A stretch of DNA of 40,845 nucleotides. Source: Synechococcales cyanobacterium RM1_1_8 (GTDB lineage: Bacteria > Cyanobacteriota > Cyanobacteriia > PCC-9006 > JAAUQQ01). The notes under the pieces are model-generated. The model saw only the letters and a program-made list of their open reading frames with translations, did no database searches and was not told the origin of the DNA. A program made the translations under genes and the position numbers. This document shows positions 7,792 to 16,955 of this stretch, piece by piece. Position 1 is the stretch's first letter; each line of letters begins with the position of its first letter. The stretch spans positions 1-40,845 of the forward strand of contig JAAUQQ010000002.1 of assembly GCA_012032745.1 (NCBI GenBank), read 5' to 3'.

Positions 7792-9805
7792 GCTGGATAA
7801 ATCCGCAGCCGCCGGTTAGGCTCATTGCCAAAGCTCACCGACTTGAGCCGGTAGTGCTCAACCAGCTCATGCTGGATTTTGCGCACCTTGGGCGACCTGG
7901 GCAGCAACTCCACCGGCTGCCCCTTCGCCAAGACAATCTGCTCCACCGCCAGCCGCGCCTCCTCCAACGCCTCCAGCTCATCATCGTTGCCCTTGGCCGC
8001 AAACAAATTCAGATCCATCTCCTCTGGCATACTCGGATCCTCCATCTTCAGCAGGCGCTGCAAGGCCCGGACAATCTGGGGAAGCGTATTGGACTTAATC
8101 GTATGGATCGGAATCTCATGGTTCTTGGCCATGGCCCGCAGCTTGGAGTGATTCTTGAGGTGGCTGCGCAGGGCCAAGACCACATCGGCATTGCCCAAAT
8201 CCTTCGTGATCGTCACCGGTAGCTGCATGGAGCGAATCACCTGCTCCATCTGATGGCGACTGACAGCATAGGGATAGATATGGAGCGGCACACCATCGCC
8301 CGCCGCGCCGCCGCCATACTGGCCATAATCGGCTTGGCCATAATCCGCCGACCCCAAGTCCAGTCGGTCATCCCCGTCCCCTTCAGCATCCCAGCCCATG
8401 GGACTGAAAGAAGCGTCCAACATCTCCGAAAAGGTCTGGCGCGAGGGCTTGGTACTGCCCAGCTCAGGGAGGGCAATCAGGTTGCTGTGTCCCGGCACCG
8501 TGTGGCTAGCCCTGGAAAGCGGTTCCCCCAAGTTGGGCCACCGGAGAGGGGCACGGCTCGCAGGGGCTGGCGGCCCTCCCCTGGGGAGGCCGCGTTGTTG
8601 CTGCGCCAGCGGGTTTCCTGGCTGCCAGGCAGGCTCTGACCCCTGGACTGGTTTCGAGACTGGCCCCCGGCTGCTGCACCAGGGTACTCGGGACGGTCGT
8701 GGCTGATTTGGACTTTGCCCATCTCATCGATGCTGCGCACCTGGGGCTGGGGCGCTTTGCCCCGCAGTAGCATGTCCACGGTTTGAGAGACCGATTCATG
8801 GATGACCCAGCGCTGGCGCTCCAACATCTCCACCGCAATTTCAAAGGTCGGTGGCGCTTTGCGCTCCAGCACGGTCTTTTGGGTGCTGCGGCGACGGGCT
8901 TCATCATCTCCTAGGGTGACCGATTGGATGCCGCCCACCAGGTCCGACAGGGTTGGATTTTTGATCAGGTTCTCGATCTGGTTGCCGTGGGCGGTGCCGA
9001 TTAGCTGCACGCCTCGCTCGGCGATCGTGCGGGAAGCCAGGGCTTCCAGCTCGGTGCCAATCTCATCGATCACGATCACTTCCGGCATGTGGTTCTCCAC
9101 GGCCTCAATCATGACTTGGTGTTGCAACTCGGGCCGGGCAACCTGCATCCGTCGGGCGCGGCCGATCGCCGCATGGGGAATATCCCCATCCCCAGCAATT
9201 TCATTCGAGGTGTCAATGATCACTACGCGCTTATCCAGCTCATCGGCCAATACCCGCGCAATCTCCCGCAGCGCCGTGGTTTTGCCCACCCCAGGGCGAC
9301 CCAACATCAGGATCGATTGGCCGGTCTCCACTAGGTCGCGAATCATGCCGATGGTGCCAAAGATTGCTCGACCCACTCGACAGGTCAAGCCAATGATCTC
9401 GCCGGAGCGATTGCGCATGGCACTGATGCGGTGCAGGGTGCGTTCGATACCGGCTCGGTTGTCGCCGCTGAACATGCCGAGGCGATCGACGCAGTGTTTG
9501 AGATCGTTGTGGGTGATGAAGTCCTCGGATAAATATTCCGATCGCCCCGGAAAACGGGCTTCAGGGCGGCGGCCTAGGTCGAGGATAATTTCGACCAGCT
9601 TAGCCTTGTCGGCATGGTTGTCCAGCTTCGCTTGGAGAGACTTGGGCAAAATTTCAAACAGCGATGTCAGGTCATCAATCACCTGGGATTCATCCACCCG
9701 CATCTCGGTCTCCCCAGGGGCCAGCGAGGCATTGAGTTCATCTTGAACCTCAGCCAAGACCATGTCGTCTGGGGCACCGGAGCCTGAGGGATCATAATTA
9801 GCCAT
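7788..9805 (-). CDS. Ycf45-like R3H-domain AAA ATPase (frameshift at 8525-8529)
   Basis: This is a cyanobacterial/plastid Ycf45-type protein related to SpoIIIAA ATPases. Residues 169-176 form the Walker A motif GRPGVGKT, and [12 protein letters not shown] (~241-252) is Walker B. The N-terminal block ([20 protein letters not shown]) is family-typical. After residue ~425 the frame is lost in a run of five G (minus strand). One more G joins GGPTWG to [13 protein letters not shown] and continues through an acidic Tyr/Gly linker to an R3H domain at the C-terminus ([20 protein letters not shown]). R3H domains bind single-stranded nucleic acid. Restored length is ~672 residues. It may share a transcript with ldpA and ndhN upstream on the same strand. 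The precise cellular role is unknown. Confidence 0.85.
8323..8352. repeat. 15-bp tandem duplication in the linker of the Ycf45-like gene
   Basis: Two units starting CCATAATC (8323 and 8338) encode the repeated ADYGQ motif (minus strand) in the low-complexity linker before the R3H domain. Confidence 0.6.
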
Positions 9806-9928
9806 ACGGGGACGAGTTTGTGAAAAGCTCGAAGAAGTTTGAAAGGGAAGCTGAATCTTGACCTAGGGTGACGGATCTCGCGCAGATAGAGCAGTATCGT
9901 TGAGCACGTCAATGACCATCGATTGGCT

Positions 9929-11089
9929 CTAGCGCCTGCCAGGACGGGCCGGGGAGGCGGACCTGAGCGGGGCCAGCAGGGCCTGGACCTCGGCCAGGGC
10001 AGCGGCGAGGAGCCCTGGGTGATCCTCTAGGTGGCTCGCAGAGAGAGGCCCAGAAACTGGAAGACCAGAGGCCAAATGCCCAGAAGCCGAACGCCCAGAG
10101 GCCGAACGCCCAGAGGCTGTCTCCAGTTGCTGAAGCATCGGGTTGAGCAGCGATCGCCCATAGCTGCCATAGGCAACCCCGGCCACGGTCCGAGCCTGGG
10201 AACCGGGGATCGCTTTTAGTAACCCTAACGCATCTAGCTTAGAGAGGGTGGAACCATTGGTGCCCCCAGCCAGTTGCACATGGCCCGGCAGCTCCAGGGC
10301 AAGAACGCGCTGGGCCAGTTGAATCGCGGCTTGGGTTGTGCCAGCACCTATATCGCCGCTCATGGGGCGACCATCGGTTTGCCAGATCAGGGCCTTGGCG
10401 GGGAGCTTCACCAGCGCCGCCAGGCGGGGTAGATATTGTTCTAAGGTCTCGCCCTTGGGGCCATCGGAGCCGGGGCAGCTAATGGAAACCAGCTTGAGCT
10501 GGTCGAGCCAGGGCGAAATCTGCTGCCAAAGCCGCTGGAAGTCTTGGAAATGGCCGACCTGGGTATGGATCTCCAGGGCATCGATGCCAGCGGCGATCGC
10601 CATCTCCATCGCCACCGCCGGAGCCGACACATAGCTCCGGGCGGTAATGTTCTCCACCGGGCAAACCGGCCAGCAGCGCCCGCAGCCATAGCAGCGGCGC
10701 TCGATCACCCCAGCGGTGGCGGTTTGGAGATCGGGGGGCAGGGCGATCGCCTGGGCCGGACAGATCGCCTCACAGGGCCGAGGACAATCCGCTGGACAGC
10801 GGCGCGGATCGAACGCTGCCTTGCGAAAATGGGGATCTTCGCCATCGTTCAAACTCACCATCAACAGCGGCCGAACTAAGCCCGGCTCCAGCACCGCCGC
10901 TGCATCCAGCCCCGCCCGCACCGCCGCCACCACCGCCGGATCCGCCGCCATGTCAATGCAATCCACCCCCGCCAGCCCATAGACCAAGGCCAGCTCCCGC
11001 AGGCTGGGCAGGTGCTGAAAACTCGCGCCGCAGATCAGCTTAAACCAGCGGCCCCGTTGGAGGGATTGAAGGGCAGGATGGAGAGAAAT
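9929..11089 (-). CDS. ldpA: LdpA, iron-sulfur circadian-clock input protein (start codon unclear)
   Basis: LdpA is an iron-sulfur protein shown in Synechococcus elongatus to affect light-dependent circadian period through cellular redox state. Two ferredoxin-like cysteine clusters are visible: CPADCPRPCEAICP and CYGCGRCWPVCP. Other family stretches include GVDCIDMAADPAVV and ALEIHTQVGHFQDFQ. A TTG at 10987 would start inside conserved sequence. The frame continues upstream with LQRGRWFKLICGASFQHLPS, the expected LdpA N-terminus, but has no ATG, GTG or TTG before the stop near 11170. I place the start at ATT 11089 only provisionally; a rare codon or a sequence error is possible. The C-terminus carries a 15-bp repeat encoding SASGR-type units. 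It lies just downstream of ndhN. Confidence 0.85.
   Translation of the reverse strand: MSLHPALQSLQRGRWFKLICGASFQHLPSLRELALVYGLAGVDCIDMAADPAVVAAVRAGLDAAAVLEPGLVRPLLMVSLNDGEDPHFRKAAFDPRRCPADCPRPCEAICPAQAIALPPDLQTATAGVIERRCYGCGRCWPVCPVENITARSYVSAPAVAMEMAIAAGIDALEIHTQVGHFQDFQRLWQQISPWLDQLKLVSISCPGSDGPKGETLEQYLPRLAALVKLPAKALIWQTDGRPMSGDIGAGTTQAAIQLAQRVLALELPGHVQLAGGTNGSTLSKLDALGLLKAIPGSQARTVAGVAYGSYGRSLLNPMLQQLETASGRSASGRSASGHLASGLPVSGPLSASHLEDHPGLLAAALAEVQALLAPLRSASPARPGRR
10051..10125. repeat. 15-bp minisatellite, five units, in the 3' part of ldpA
   Basis: Five consecutive 15-bp units begin with CAGA (10051, 10066, 10081, 10096, 10111). The middle ones read CAGAGGCCGAACGCC with few changes. 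On the minus strand they encode Ser/Ala/Gly/Arg pentapeptides in a tail region outside the iron-sulfur core. Confidence 0.8.
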
Positions 11090-11097
11090 GGTGGGAT

Positions 11098-11119
11098 TGC
11101 GGGGGCGATCGCCCCCGCA
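11098..11119. repeat. 22-bp perfect palindrome centred on HIP1, between ndhN and ldpA
   Basis: The sequence reads TGCGGGGGCGA followed by its exact reverse complement, so a HIP1 octamer (GCGATCGC) is extended by seven matching bases on each side. It falls immediately upstream of the provisional ldpA start and would fold into a strong hairpin in the ndhN-ldpA transcript. Confidence 0.8.
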
Positions 11120-11134
11120 GAAACAGTAGAAAAG

Positions 11135-11151
11135 CCCTTGCTCAACAAGGG
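11135..11151 (-). terminator. Weak terminator or attenuator-like hairpin after ndhN
   Basis: On the minus strand CCCTTG pairs with CAAGGG around a 5-nt loop and is followed by CTTTTCT. It begins 24 bases after the ndhN stop. The stem is short and the T-run imperfect, so partial termination is more likely than full. Confidence 0.4.
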
Positions 11152-11174
11152 AAAGATTGCAGCGCCCCTAGGGC

Positions 11175-11660
11175 CTAAACGACCTCCGCGAGGGGCTTGT
11201 ATCCAAACGATCGCCCCCCGCCCATCTCCAACACCACCTTAAACTTCGGCTCCCCCACCGTCAGATTAATCAAATAGGTCCGCTCCTGCTTCGACAACAC
11301 CTGTCCCTCCACCAGCCACAGCACGACACCCCGCTCCTTCCCGGTCAGCTCTCCCAAGCGGCAGCTCAAAATCGGCGGCACAAAATACACCGGCCCTACG
11401 GAAGCTTCCTTTCCTACGTTTTTTTTGCCCAAATGGGGCGGACGCACCCCGTGGACACCATTCAAATAACTCTCCAAATCCCCCAGCCCCCGCGCCGTCA
11501 TCGAAACCACCCGATATCCCTTCGTCCGCAGCCGCCTCAAATAGCGACCCTCAAAGCCGCCTTCTAGGGGAGCGTAAACGGCCAGGGCATGATGTTGCTC
11601 CAATGCCTTCAAAAAAGGCTTGCCAGTGGTCAATAAAGCTGGAAAGGAAAGGCTTGCCAT
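11175..11660 (-). CDS. ndhN: NAD(P)H-quinone oxidoreductase subunit N
   Basis: NdhN is a cyanobacterial/chloroplast-specific peripheral subunit of the thylakoid NDH-1 complex, used in respiration and cyclic electron flow. The 161-residue protein carries the family blocks VYAPLEGGFEGRYLRRLRTK, MTARGLGDLESYLNGVHGVR, PPHLGKKNVG, VYFVPPIL and VLWLVEGQVLS, plus VVLEMGGGRSFGYKPL at the end. Length and order match known NdhN. The N-terminus (MASLSFPALLTTGKPF) is slightly extended compared with those I recall; no clear ribosome-binding site supports this ATG. It is the first gene of the minus-strand group ndhN-ldpA-ycf45-like and is divergent from rplC. Confidence 0.93.
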   Translation of the reverse strand: MASLSFPALLTTGKPFLKALEQHHALAVYAPLEGGFEGRYLRRLRTKGYRVVSMTARGLGDLESYLNGVHGVRPPHLGKKNVGKEASVGPVYFVPPILSCRLGELTGKERGVVLWLVEGQVLSKQERTYLINLTVGEPKFKVVLEMGGGRSFGYKPLAEVV

Positions 11661-11919
11661 AGATCAGTGCCTGGAATGAATGCCTAGTGATGAATGGACG
11701 GAACGAATGGGCAGATGAGAAAAATTCACATCCCCAACGAGGCTATACCAATAGCTTAATCGCCTAGGGCGGTCCTGCCCCAATTGCTCCCCAGAGAATT
11801 GTCCTGTCCGCCAGCCATGGGCCGCCCTCCCCGCAGCCCCCCAAAAGATTTCTTCCAGGGCTAGACAAGCGTCCTCGTTATCCGTAACATTAGTGATCGC
11901 CGCGTAAGCCGGACGCATC

Positions 11920-11939
11920 GATTCGCATCCACGCGAATC
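11920..11939. repeat. Inverted repeat in the ndhN-rplC spacer
   Basis: GATTCGC (11920-11926) and GCGAATC (11933-11939) are exact reverse complements separated by ATCCAC. This could be a regulatory dyad or an RNA hairpin; no function is established. Confidence 0.4.
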
Positions 11940-11979
11940 TGCACCCAAACGTCAATAGTTCGCTCTGTAATGAGCAAAC

Positions 11980-12007
11980 TTGCCTCGCCTTTGTGCAAAA
12001 GGATACT
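11980..12007 (+). promoter_or_regulatory. Candidate sigma-70 promoter for the ribosomal cluster
   Basis: TTGCCT and GATACT are spaced 16 bp and lie about 260 bp before rplC. Matches to -35/-10 consensus are partial, and the long leader it implies is unproven. Confidence 0.25.
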
Positions 12008-12265
12008 GGAACAGCAATGTTCTAAGTCCTGGCAAGTGCGGTAAAGAAGTGAAACGGCTGAACAAACCTACGTAAAACTTAGCGTTCGTTCAGCGACGGT
12101 TGCGAAAAGACGATCAGTTAAGACGCTCCCAAGCTGGGTTTTCCCTGGCAGGGAGCTTTGGCCTGTGGCGCTGCTTGCTTCTTAGCGTGAGTTAGTTCGG
12201 GGTTGTGATGCTGATCCCAGAAGACTCCACTTCCACTGTCCTGTCTAATCATGGAGTAGATTGCC

Positions 12266-12904
12266 GTGTCTGTCGGTATTCTCGGTACCAAAATTGGCAT
12301 GACCCAGATCTTTGACGAAGCCGGGAAAGCGATTCCCGTTACCGTCGTCCAGGCTGGGCCTTGCAAGGTCACCCAAGTCAAAACGAAAGCCACCGATGGC
12401 TACGAAGCCGTGCAAATCGGCTTCGGTGAAATCCGCGAGAAGTTGCTCACCAAGCCCAAGAAAGGTCACCTGGCCAAATCCGGCGCGGGCAACCTGCGCC
12501 ACCTCAAGGAATATCGCGTGGACAATGCGAGCACCTACGAGGCTGGTCAAGACTTAGGCGTTGCAATTTTTGAAGCGGGTCAGCTAGTGGATGTAACGGG
12601 CAAGACCACGGGTCGCGGCTTTGCGGGTTACCAAAAGCGCCACAACTTCAAGCGCGGTTTGATGACCCACGGCTCCAAGAGCCACCGCGAGCCTGGCTCC
12701 ACCGGCCCTGGCACCACACCGGGTCGGGTCTACCCCGGCAAGAAAATGGCCGGTCGCCTCGGCAACGAAACCCGCACCACGCGCAAGCTCACCATTGTCC
12801 GCGTCGATCCCGATCGCAATTTGCTCCTGATCAAAGGCGCGATCCCTGGCAAGCCCGGCGGCCTGCTGAGCATCGCATCGGCCACCATCGTTGGACGCCA
12901 ATAA
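12266..12904 (+). CDS. rplC: 50S ribosomal protein L3
   Basis: L3 is an early-assembly protein at the 3' end region of 23S rRNA whose extension reaches towards the peptidyl-transferase centre. The 212-residue product starts [20 protein letters not shown]. It contains the conserved core [16 protein letters not shown] and [20 protein letters not shown], and ends [23 protein letters not shown] 12266 is preceded by GGAG and is the expected start. It is the first gene of the cluster; rpsJ is absent upstream, as is usual in cyanobacteria where it sits with the tufA group. Spacing to rplD is 84 bp. Confidence 0.97.
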   Translation: MSVGILGTKIGMTQIFDEAGKAIPVTVVQAGPCKVTQVKTKATDGYEAVQIGFGEIREKLLTKPKKGHLAKSGAGNLRHLKEYRVDNASTYEAGQDLGVAIFEAGQLVDVTGKTTGRGFAGYQKRHNFKRGLMTHGSKSHREPGSTGPGTTPGRVYPGKKMAGRLGNETRTTRKLTIVRVDPDRNLLLIKGAIPGKPGGLLSIASATIVGRQ

Positions 12905-12988
12905 TCAGGCCCGACTTCAGGCCTAACCGCCTAGGGGCAAGCCCGACAATGCCTCAAGTGCAATCGTTACAAATGAAATTGGATAGCC

Positions 12989-13621
12989 ATGGTTGATTGT
13001 GTCGTTCGAGATTGGCAAGGGCAGGAGGCTGGAACAGTCTCCCTGGACCTTAAAACTGCAAAGGAAGGGACGGCGGGCCATGTGGTTCACCGGGCGCTGG
13101 TGCGTCAACTGGCAAACCAGCGCCAGGGCACGGTCTCGAGCAAAACCCGTGCTGAAGTGCGCGGCGGTGGCCGCAAGCCCTGGAAGCAAAAGGGCACAGG
13201 CCGTGCCCGTGCCGGTTCCATTCGCTCTCCCCTGTGGCGGGGCGGCGGGGTCACCTTCGGCCCCAAGCCTCGGGACTACAGCCAGAAGATGAACCGCAAG
13301 GAGCGCCGCTTGGCCCTGCGCACGGCCCTTCAAGGCCGCAGCGAGGACATGCTGGTGGTTCAGGATTTTGCGGAGAACCTCCCTCGTCCCAAGACCAAGG
13401 AGTTTGTTCAAGCCCTGGTGCGCTGGGGGATTGAGCCCACGGCAAAAGTGCTGTTGATCCTGACGGAGAAGCATGAGAGCGTCTATCTCTCCGTGCGCAA
13501 CATGCCCAATGTGCGTCTGATTACAGCGGATAACTTGAATGTGTTTGACATCATGACGGCCCACCGCATCGTCACGACCCAAGCCGCGATCGAGAAAATG
13601 CAGGAGGTCTACGGTGACTAA
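12989..13621 (+). CDS. rplD: 50S ribosomal protein L4
   Basis: L4 binds domain I of 23S rRNA and lines part of the exit tunnel. The 210-residue product shows the tunnel-loop segment [20 protein letters not shown] followed by [20 protein letters not shown], which is highly conserved. The C-terminal part ([20 protein letters not shown]) also fits. No frameshift is seen. It overlaps the rplW start by eight bases, implying coupled translation. No sign of an E. coli-like L4 autoregulatory leader was identified. Confidence 0.97.
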   Translation: MVDCVVRDWQGQEAGTVSLDLKTAKEGTAGHVVHRALVRQLANQRQGTVSSKTRAEVRGGGRKPWKQKGTGRARAGSIRSPLWRGGGVTFGPKPRDYSQKMNRKERRLALRTALQGRSEDMLVVQDFAENLPRPKTKEFVQALVRWGIEPTAKVLLILTEKHESVYLSVRNMPNVRLITADNLNVFDIMTAHRIVTTQAAIEKMQEVYGD

Positions 13622-13916
13622 GTTTGATCCTCGGAACCTGGCGGATTTGATTTACCGCCCCATCATTACGGAGAAGGCGACTCGGTTGCTCGAAGAGAAC
13701 CAGTACACCTTTGAAGTTGACCCGCGCGCAACCAAGCCTCAGATTAAAGCGGCGATCGAGTCACTGTTTGAGGTCAAGATTGTCGGCATCAGCACGATGA
13801 AGCCCCCTCGTAAGAAAAAGCGTGTGGGTCGGTTTGCCGGAACCCGCGCCCAAGTAAAACGGGCGATCGTCAAGCTCAAAGAGGGCGATTCAATTCCCCT
13901 CTTCCCTGAGGTTTAG
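13614..13916 (+). CDS. rplW: 50S ribosomal protein L23
   Basis: L23 sits at the exit of the ribosomal tunnel and docks trigger factor, SRP and the translocon. The 100-residue protein has [20 protein letters not shown] near the start and the conserved VVGIST-like segment ([20 protein letters not shown]). GTG 13614 is preceded by AGGAGGT five bases upstream, which lies inside the rplD coding end and decides this start. Confidence 0.96.
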   Translation: MTKFDPRNLADLIYRPIITEKATRLLEENQYTFEVDPRATKPQIKAAIESLFEVKIVGISTMKPPRKKKRVGRFAGTRAQVKRAIVKLKEGDSIPLFPEV

Positions 13917-14015
13917 TGGGTGCCAGACTCCCCTTCGTAGCTGTTTTTGCTGCGTAACCTCCCTCTGCATAACCGAGTCACAGCCAACCCAGTCAAAGAA
14001 GATAGGTCTACAACT

Positions 14016-14880
14016 ATGGGTATTCGTGCCTTTCGGCCCTATACACCTGGCACCCGTGAACGTGTGGTCTCCGATTTCTCGGAAATCACTCGGGGCAAGC
14101 CTGAAAAATCCCTCACCCAGGCCAAGCACCGGGCCAAGGGTCGCAACAACCGGGGCGTGATCACCTGCCGCCACCGGGGCGGCGGCAGGCAAGAAGCTGT
14201 ATCGCCTGGTCGATTTTCGCCGCAACAAGCGGGATGTACCTGCCCGTGTCGCAGCGATTGAGTACGATCCCAACCGCAACGCTCGCATTGCATTGCTGTT
14301 TTACCGCGATGGCGAGAAGCGCTACATTCTCCACCCAGCGGGCCTCGAGGTCGGCAGTACGGTGATCTCTGGCGAAGAGGTGCCCTTTGAGGTGGGTAAC
14401 GCAATGCCCCTGGCCAAGGTTCCCTTGGGCTCCCAGGTTCACAATGTGGAGCTGGTGGCAGGCAAGGGCGGCCAGATTGTCCGTGCTGCGGGGGCTTCCG
14501 CCCAGGTGATGTCCAAGGAAGGGGATTATGTCGCCCTGAAGCTGCCTTCCTCCGAGGTTCGCCTCGTGCGCAAAGAGTGCTACGCCACCCTGGGTCAGGT
14601 GGGCAATGGCGAAGTGCGTAACACCTCCCTGGGCAAGGCTGGACGGACTCGCTGGAAGGGCCGTCGCCCCCAGGTGCGAGGCAGTGTTATGAACCCGGTC
14701 GATCACCCCCATGGTGGGGGTGAGGGTCGGGCTCCCATCGGTCGCAGCGGTCCTGTGACGCCTTGGGGCAAGCCAGCCTTGGGTAAGAAGACTCGCAAAA
14801 AGAATAAGGAAAGCAATCGCCTGATTGTGCGCCGCCGCCGCCGCTCGTCCAAACGTGGCCGTGGGGGACGTGATTCCTAA
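14016..14880 (+). CDS. rplB: 50S ribosomal protein L2 (one-base insertion near 14187-14190)
   Basis: L2 is needed for subunit association and peptidyl-transferase activity. The first 57 codons read normally ([34 protein letters not shown]). The frame then shifts within GGCGGCGGCAGGCAAGAAG (14181-14193). Dropping one base gives [20 protein letters not shown] and the complete remainder, including [20 protein letters not shown] with the catalytically important His region. With the correction the length is 287 residues, the usual cyanobacterial L2 length. L2 is essential, so a sequence error is much more likely than a real mutation. Unlike most other indels in the window this is an extra, not a missing, base. 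Confidence 0.93.
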
Positions 14881-14895
14881 GTTTTTGGGCTGCTG

Positions 14896-14913
14896 GCCCA
14901 GGGGAGCCTGGGC
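14896..14913 (+). other. Hairpin in the rplB-rpsS spacer
   Basis: GCCCAGG (14896-14902) and CCTGGGC (14907-14913) pair perfectly around GGAG, 16 bases after the rplB stop. No T-run follows, so it is more likely an RNA-processing or stability element than a terminator. Confidence 0.4.
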
Positions 14914-14999
14914 TAGGGCCATTGAATTTGCTGTTCCAGCGGTGGGCTAGCAGATTGAATTAGCAAGATCGAACCAGAGCACCGTTACCCAGGAAGATT

Positions 15000-15275
15000 A
15001 TGTCTCGCTCCCTTAAGAAAGGCCCCTTTGTCGCGGACCACCTCATGCGCAAGATTGAGGCCATGAATGCCCGCAATGAGAAGCAGGTGATTAAAACTTG
15101 GTCTCGGGCTTCGACGATTTTGCCCCAGATGATCGGCCATACAATCGCCGTCCACAACGGCAAGCAACATGTGCCGGTCTATGTGTCTGAACAGATGGTG
15201 GGCCACAAGCTGGGTGAGTTTTCCCTAACCCGCACCTTCCGGGGCCACTCCAAGGATAAGAAGTCGGGCCGCTAG
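15000..15275 (+). CDS. rpsS: 30S ribosomal protein S19
   Basis: S19 lies in the head of the small subunit and forms a complex with S13. The 91-residue protein has [20 protein letters not shown] at the start, [20 protein letters not shown] in the middle and [20 protein letters not shown] at the end, all typical. The ATG at 15000 follows AGGAAG. It is 119 bp after rplB, with the hairpin annotated above in the gap. Confidence 0.97.
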   Translation: MSRSLKKGPFVADHLMRKIEAMNARNEKQVIKTWSRASTILPQMIGHTIAVHNGKQHVPVYVSEQMVGHKLGEFSLTRTFRGHSKDKKSGR

Positions 15276-15362
15276 GGAGGTCTAGCCTGTGCCTAGCCCG
15301 GATCTAGGTCTGATCTAGCAGAGATGTTTCGTTGAGATTTGATTAGCCGAGGACAACGATAG

Positions 15363-15720
15363 ATGGCAGTTGATACGAGTTCAGAGGCGCGGGCGATCGC
15401 GCGATACATCCGAATGTCGCCTTCCAAGGTGCGCCGCGTACTCGACCAAATTCGGGGACGCAGCTATCGGGAAGCCCTAATCATCCTAGAATTCATGCCC
15501 TATCGCTCCTGCGAGCCGGTGTTGAAGGTGCTGCGATCGGCGGTGGCCAATGCGGAAAACAACCTGGGCCTCAACCCCGCCGACCTGGTGATCAGCGAAG
15601 CCTTTGCAGACCAGGGGCCCGTGCTCAAGCGCTATCGGCTCGGCCCAAGGCCGCGCCTTCATGATTCGCAAAGGCACCTGCCACATCACAGTGGCAGTGG
15701 CACCCGCCATCGAAGCCTAG
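15363..15720 (+). CDS. rplV: 50S ribosomal protein L22 (two missing bases at 15636-15646)
   Basis: L22 lines the exit tunnel with its long hairpin. The first ~92 residues are normal ([40 protein letters not shown]). After VLKRYR the frame is lost: the expected [11 protein letters not shown] tail is found in a different frame. Adding one C near 15639 and one G near 15643 restores it, ending [14 protein letters not shown] at the TAG 15718-15720. Restored length is 119 residues, as expected. Without the fix the frame runs on to a stop at 15723-15725 with an unrelated tail. The affected part is the tunnel-facing beta-hairpin and final strand. Confidence 0.92.
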
Positions 15721-15794
15721 GCTGACTCGATTGCTCCCCATCTAGTTACACCCCCATCTCGTTACATATCGGTTTAAGGAAGAGGAACGCGCTT

Positions 15795-16520
15795 GTGGGA
15801 CACAAAATTCACCCAACAGGATTGCGACTCGGCATTACCCAGGAGCACCGCTCTCGCTGGTTTGCCGATTCCAATCGCTACCCTGAACTGCTCCAGGAAG
15901 ACGATCACATTCGTCGCTATCTGACCAAGACCCTGGCCAATGCCGGTCTCTCAGATATCAACATTGAGCGGAAGGCTGATCAGATTGAATTGGAAATCCG
16001 CACGGCTCGCCCTGGCGTCGTGGTCGGTCGCGGAGGCGCTGGCATTGAGACCCTGCGCGAGGGCCTGCAAAAGGAACTCAACAGTGGCCGCCAAATCCGC
16101 GTCAATGTGGTGGAAGTGGACAAGGTCGATGCAGAAGCAGCCCTAATCGCTGAATACATTGGTCAGCAGCTAGAGCGCCGCGTTTCCTTCCGTCGGGTCG
16201 TGCGCCAGGCAATGCAGCGCGCCCAGCGGGCCGGAGTCAAGGGCATCAAAGTCCAGGTCAGCGGTCGTTTGAACGGCGCTGAGATCGCCCGGACGGAGTG
16301 GACCCGCGAAGGCCGCGTGCCCCTGCACACCCTGCGGGCCAACATCGACTATTCCTACAAGACCGCCCAAACGACCTACGGCATCCTGGGGATCAAGGTC
16401 TGGGTCTTCAAGGGTGAAGTCATTCCAGGTCAAGAGCCTGTTTCTGCGGTCCCGGCAACCCCCCGCCGCCGCAATGCCCGCCGCCGTCCACAGTTTGAAG
16501 ATCGGTCCAACGAGGGGTAG
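15795..16520 (+). CDS. rpsC: 30S ribosomal protein S3
   Basis: S3 forms part of the mRNA entry channel. The 241-residue protein starts at GTG 15795 with [20 protein letters not shown]. It contains the KH-type loop [20 protein letters not shown] and the C-terminal S3 domain ([40 protein letters not shown]). A basic tail [10 protein letters not shown] follows. It is complete with no frameshift, and ten bases separate it from rplP. Confidence 0.97.
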   Translation: MGHKIHPTGLRLGITQEHRSRWFADSNRYPELLQEDDHIRRYLTKTLANAGLSDINIERKADQIELEIRTARPGVVVGRGGAGIETLREGLQKELNSGRQIRVNVVEVDKVDAEAALIAEYIGQQLERRVSFRRVVRQAMQRAQRAGVKGIKVQVSGRLNGAEIARTEWTREGRVPLHTLRANIDYSYKTAQTTYGILGIKVWVFKGEVIPGQEPVSAVPATPRRRNARRRPQFEDRSNEG

Positions 16521-16530
16521 ATAGAACACC

Positions 16531-16953
16531 ATGCTGAGTCCAAGACGTACGAAATTCCGCAAGCAACATCGCGGTCGGATGCGGGGCCAAGCCAGTCGAG
16601 GCAACACCATCGCCTTTGGTGATTTTGCCCTTCAGGCCCAGGAATGCTCCTGGATTACGGCCCGTCAAATCGAAGCAGCCCGGCGGGCCATGACCCGTTA
16701 CATTCGCCGGGGCGGCAAGATTTGGATCCGCATCTTCCCGGACAAGCCTGTGACGATGCGTGCCGCTGAAACCCGCATGGGTTCCGGTAAGGGCAACCCT
16801 GAGTTCTGGGTGGCGGTGGTCAAACCGGGCCGCATCATGTTCGAACTAGATGGCGTGACCGAAGAGATTGCAAAGGAAGCCATGCGCCTGGCAGCTTCCA
16901 AGCTACCGATCAAGACCAAGTTTTTGTCGAAGCCCAAAGTGGAGGCTAATTGA
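16531..16953 (+). CDS. rplP: 50S ribosomal protein L16
   Basis: L16 organises the A-site tRNA binding region. The 140-residue product has [20 protein letters not shown] at the N-terminus, then [20 protein letters not shown], and the conserved [20 protein letters not shown] with [14 protein letters not shown]. Complete length. It ends at TGA 16951-16953, immediately before rpmC. Confidence 0.97.
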   Translation: MLSPRRTKFRKQHRGRMRGQASRGNTIAFGDFALQAQECSWITARQIEAARRAMTRYIRRGGKIWIRIFPDKPVTMRAAETRMGSGKGNPEFWVAVVKPGRIMFELDGVTEEIAKEAMRLAASKLPIKTKFLSKPKVEAN

Positions 16954-16955
16954 CC

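Larger units (their letters stand above)
11661..12265. other. 605-bp divergent intergenic region between ndhN and rplC
   Basis: No convincing gene. A minus-strand open frame of 94 codons inside it has no recognisable features. The region must hold the promoter of the ribosomal-protein cluster and that of the ndhN group, and is long enough for a structured leader. It contains the inverted repeat and candidate promoter annotated separately. Confidence 0.5.

Noticed and set aside
11664-11948. 94-codon minus-strand open frame between ndhN and rplC
   Set aside because: No recognisable domain, odd composition and no ribosome-binding site; it lies in a divergent promoter region, so it is probably chance.
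12118-12393. 91-codon minus-strand open frame overlapping the rplC start
   Set aside because: Overlaps a certain gene on the other strand and shows no protein-like features.
16950-16955. TTG start for rpmC overlapping the rplP stop
   Set aside because: The ATG two codons later matches the family N-terminus exactly.
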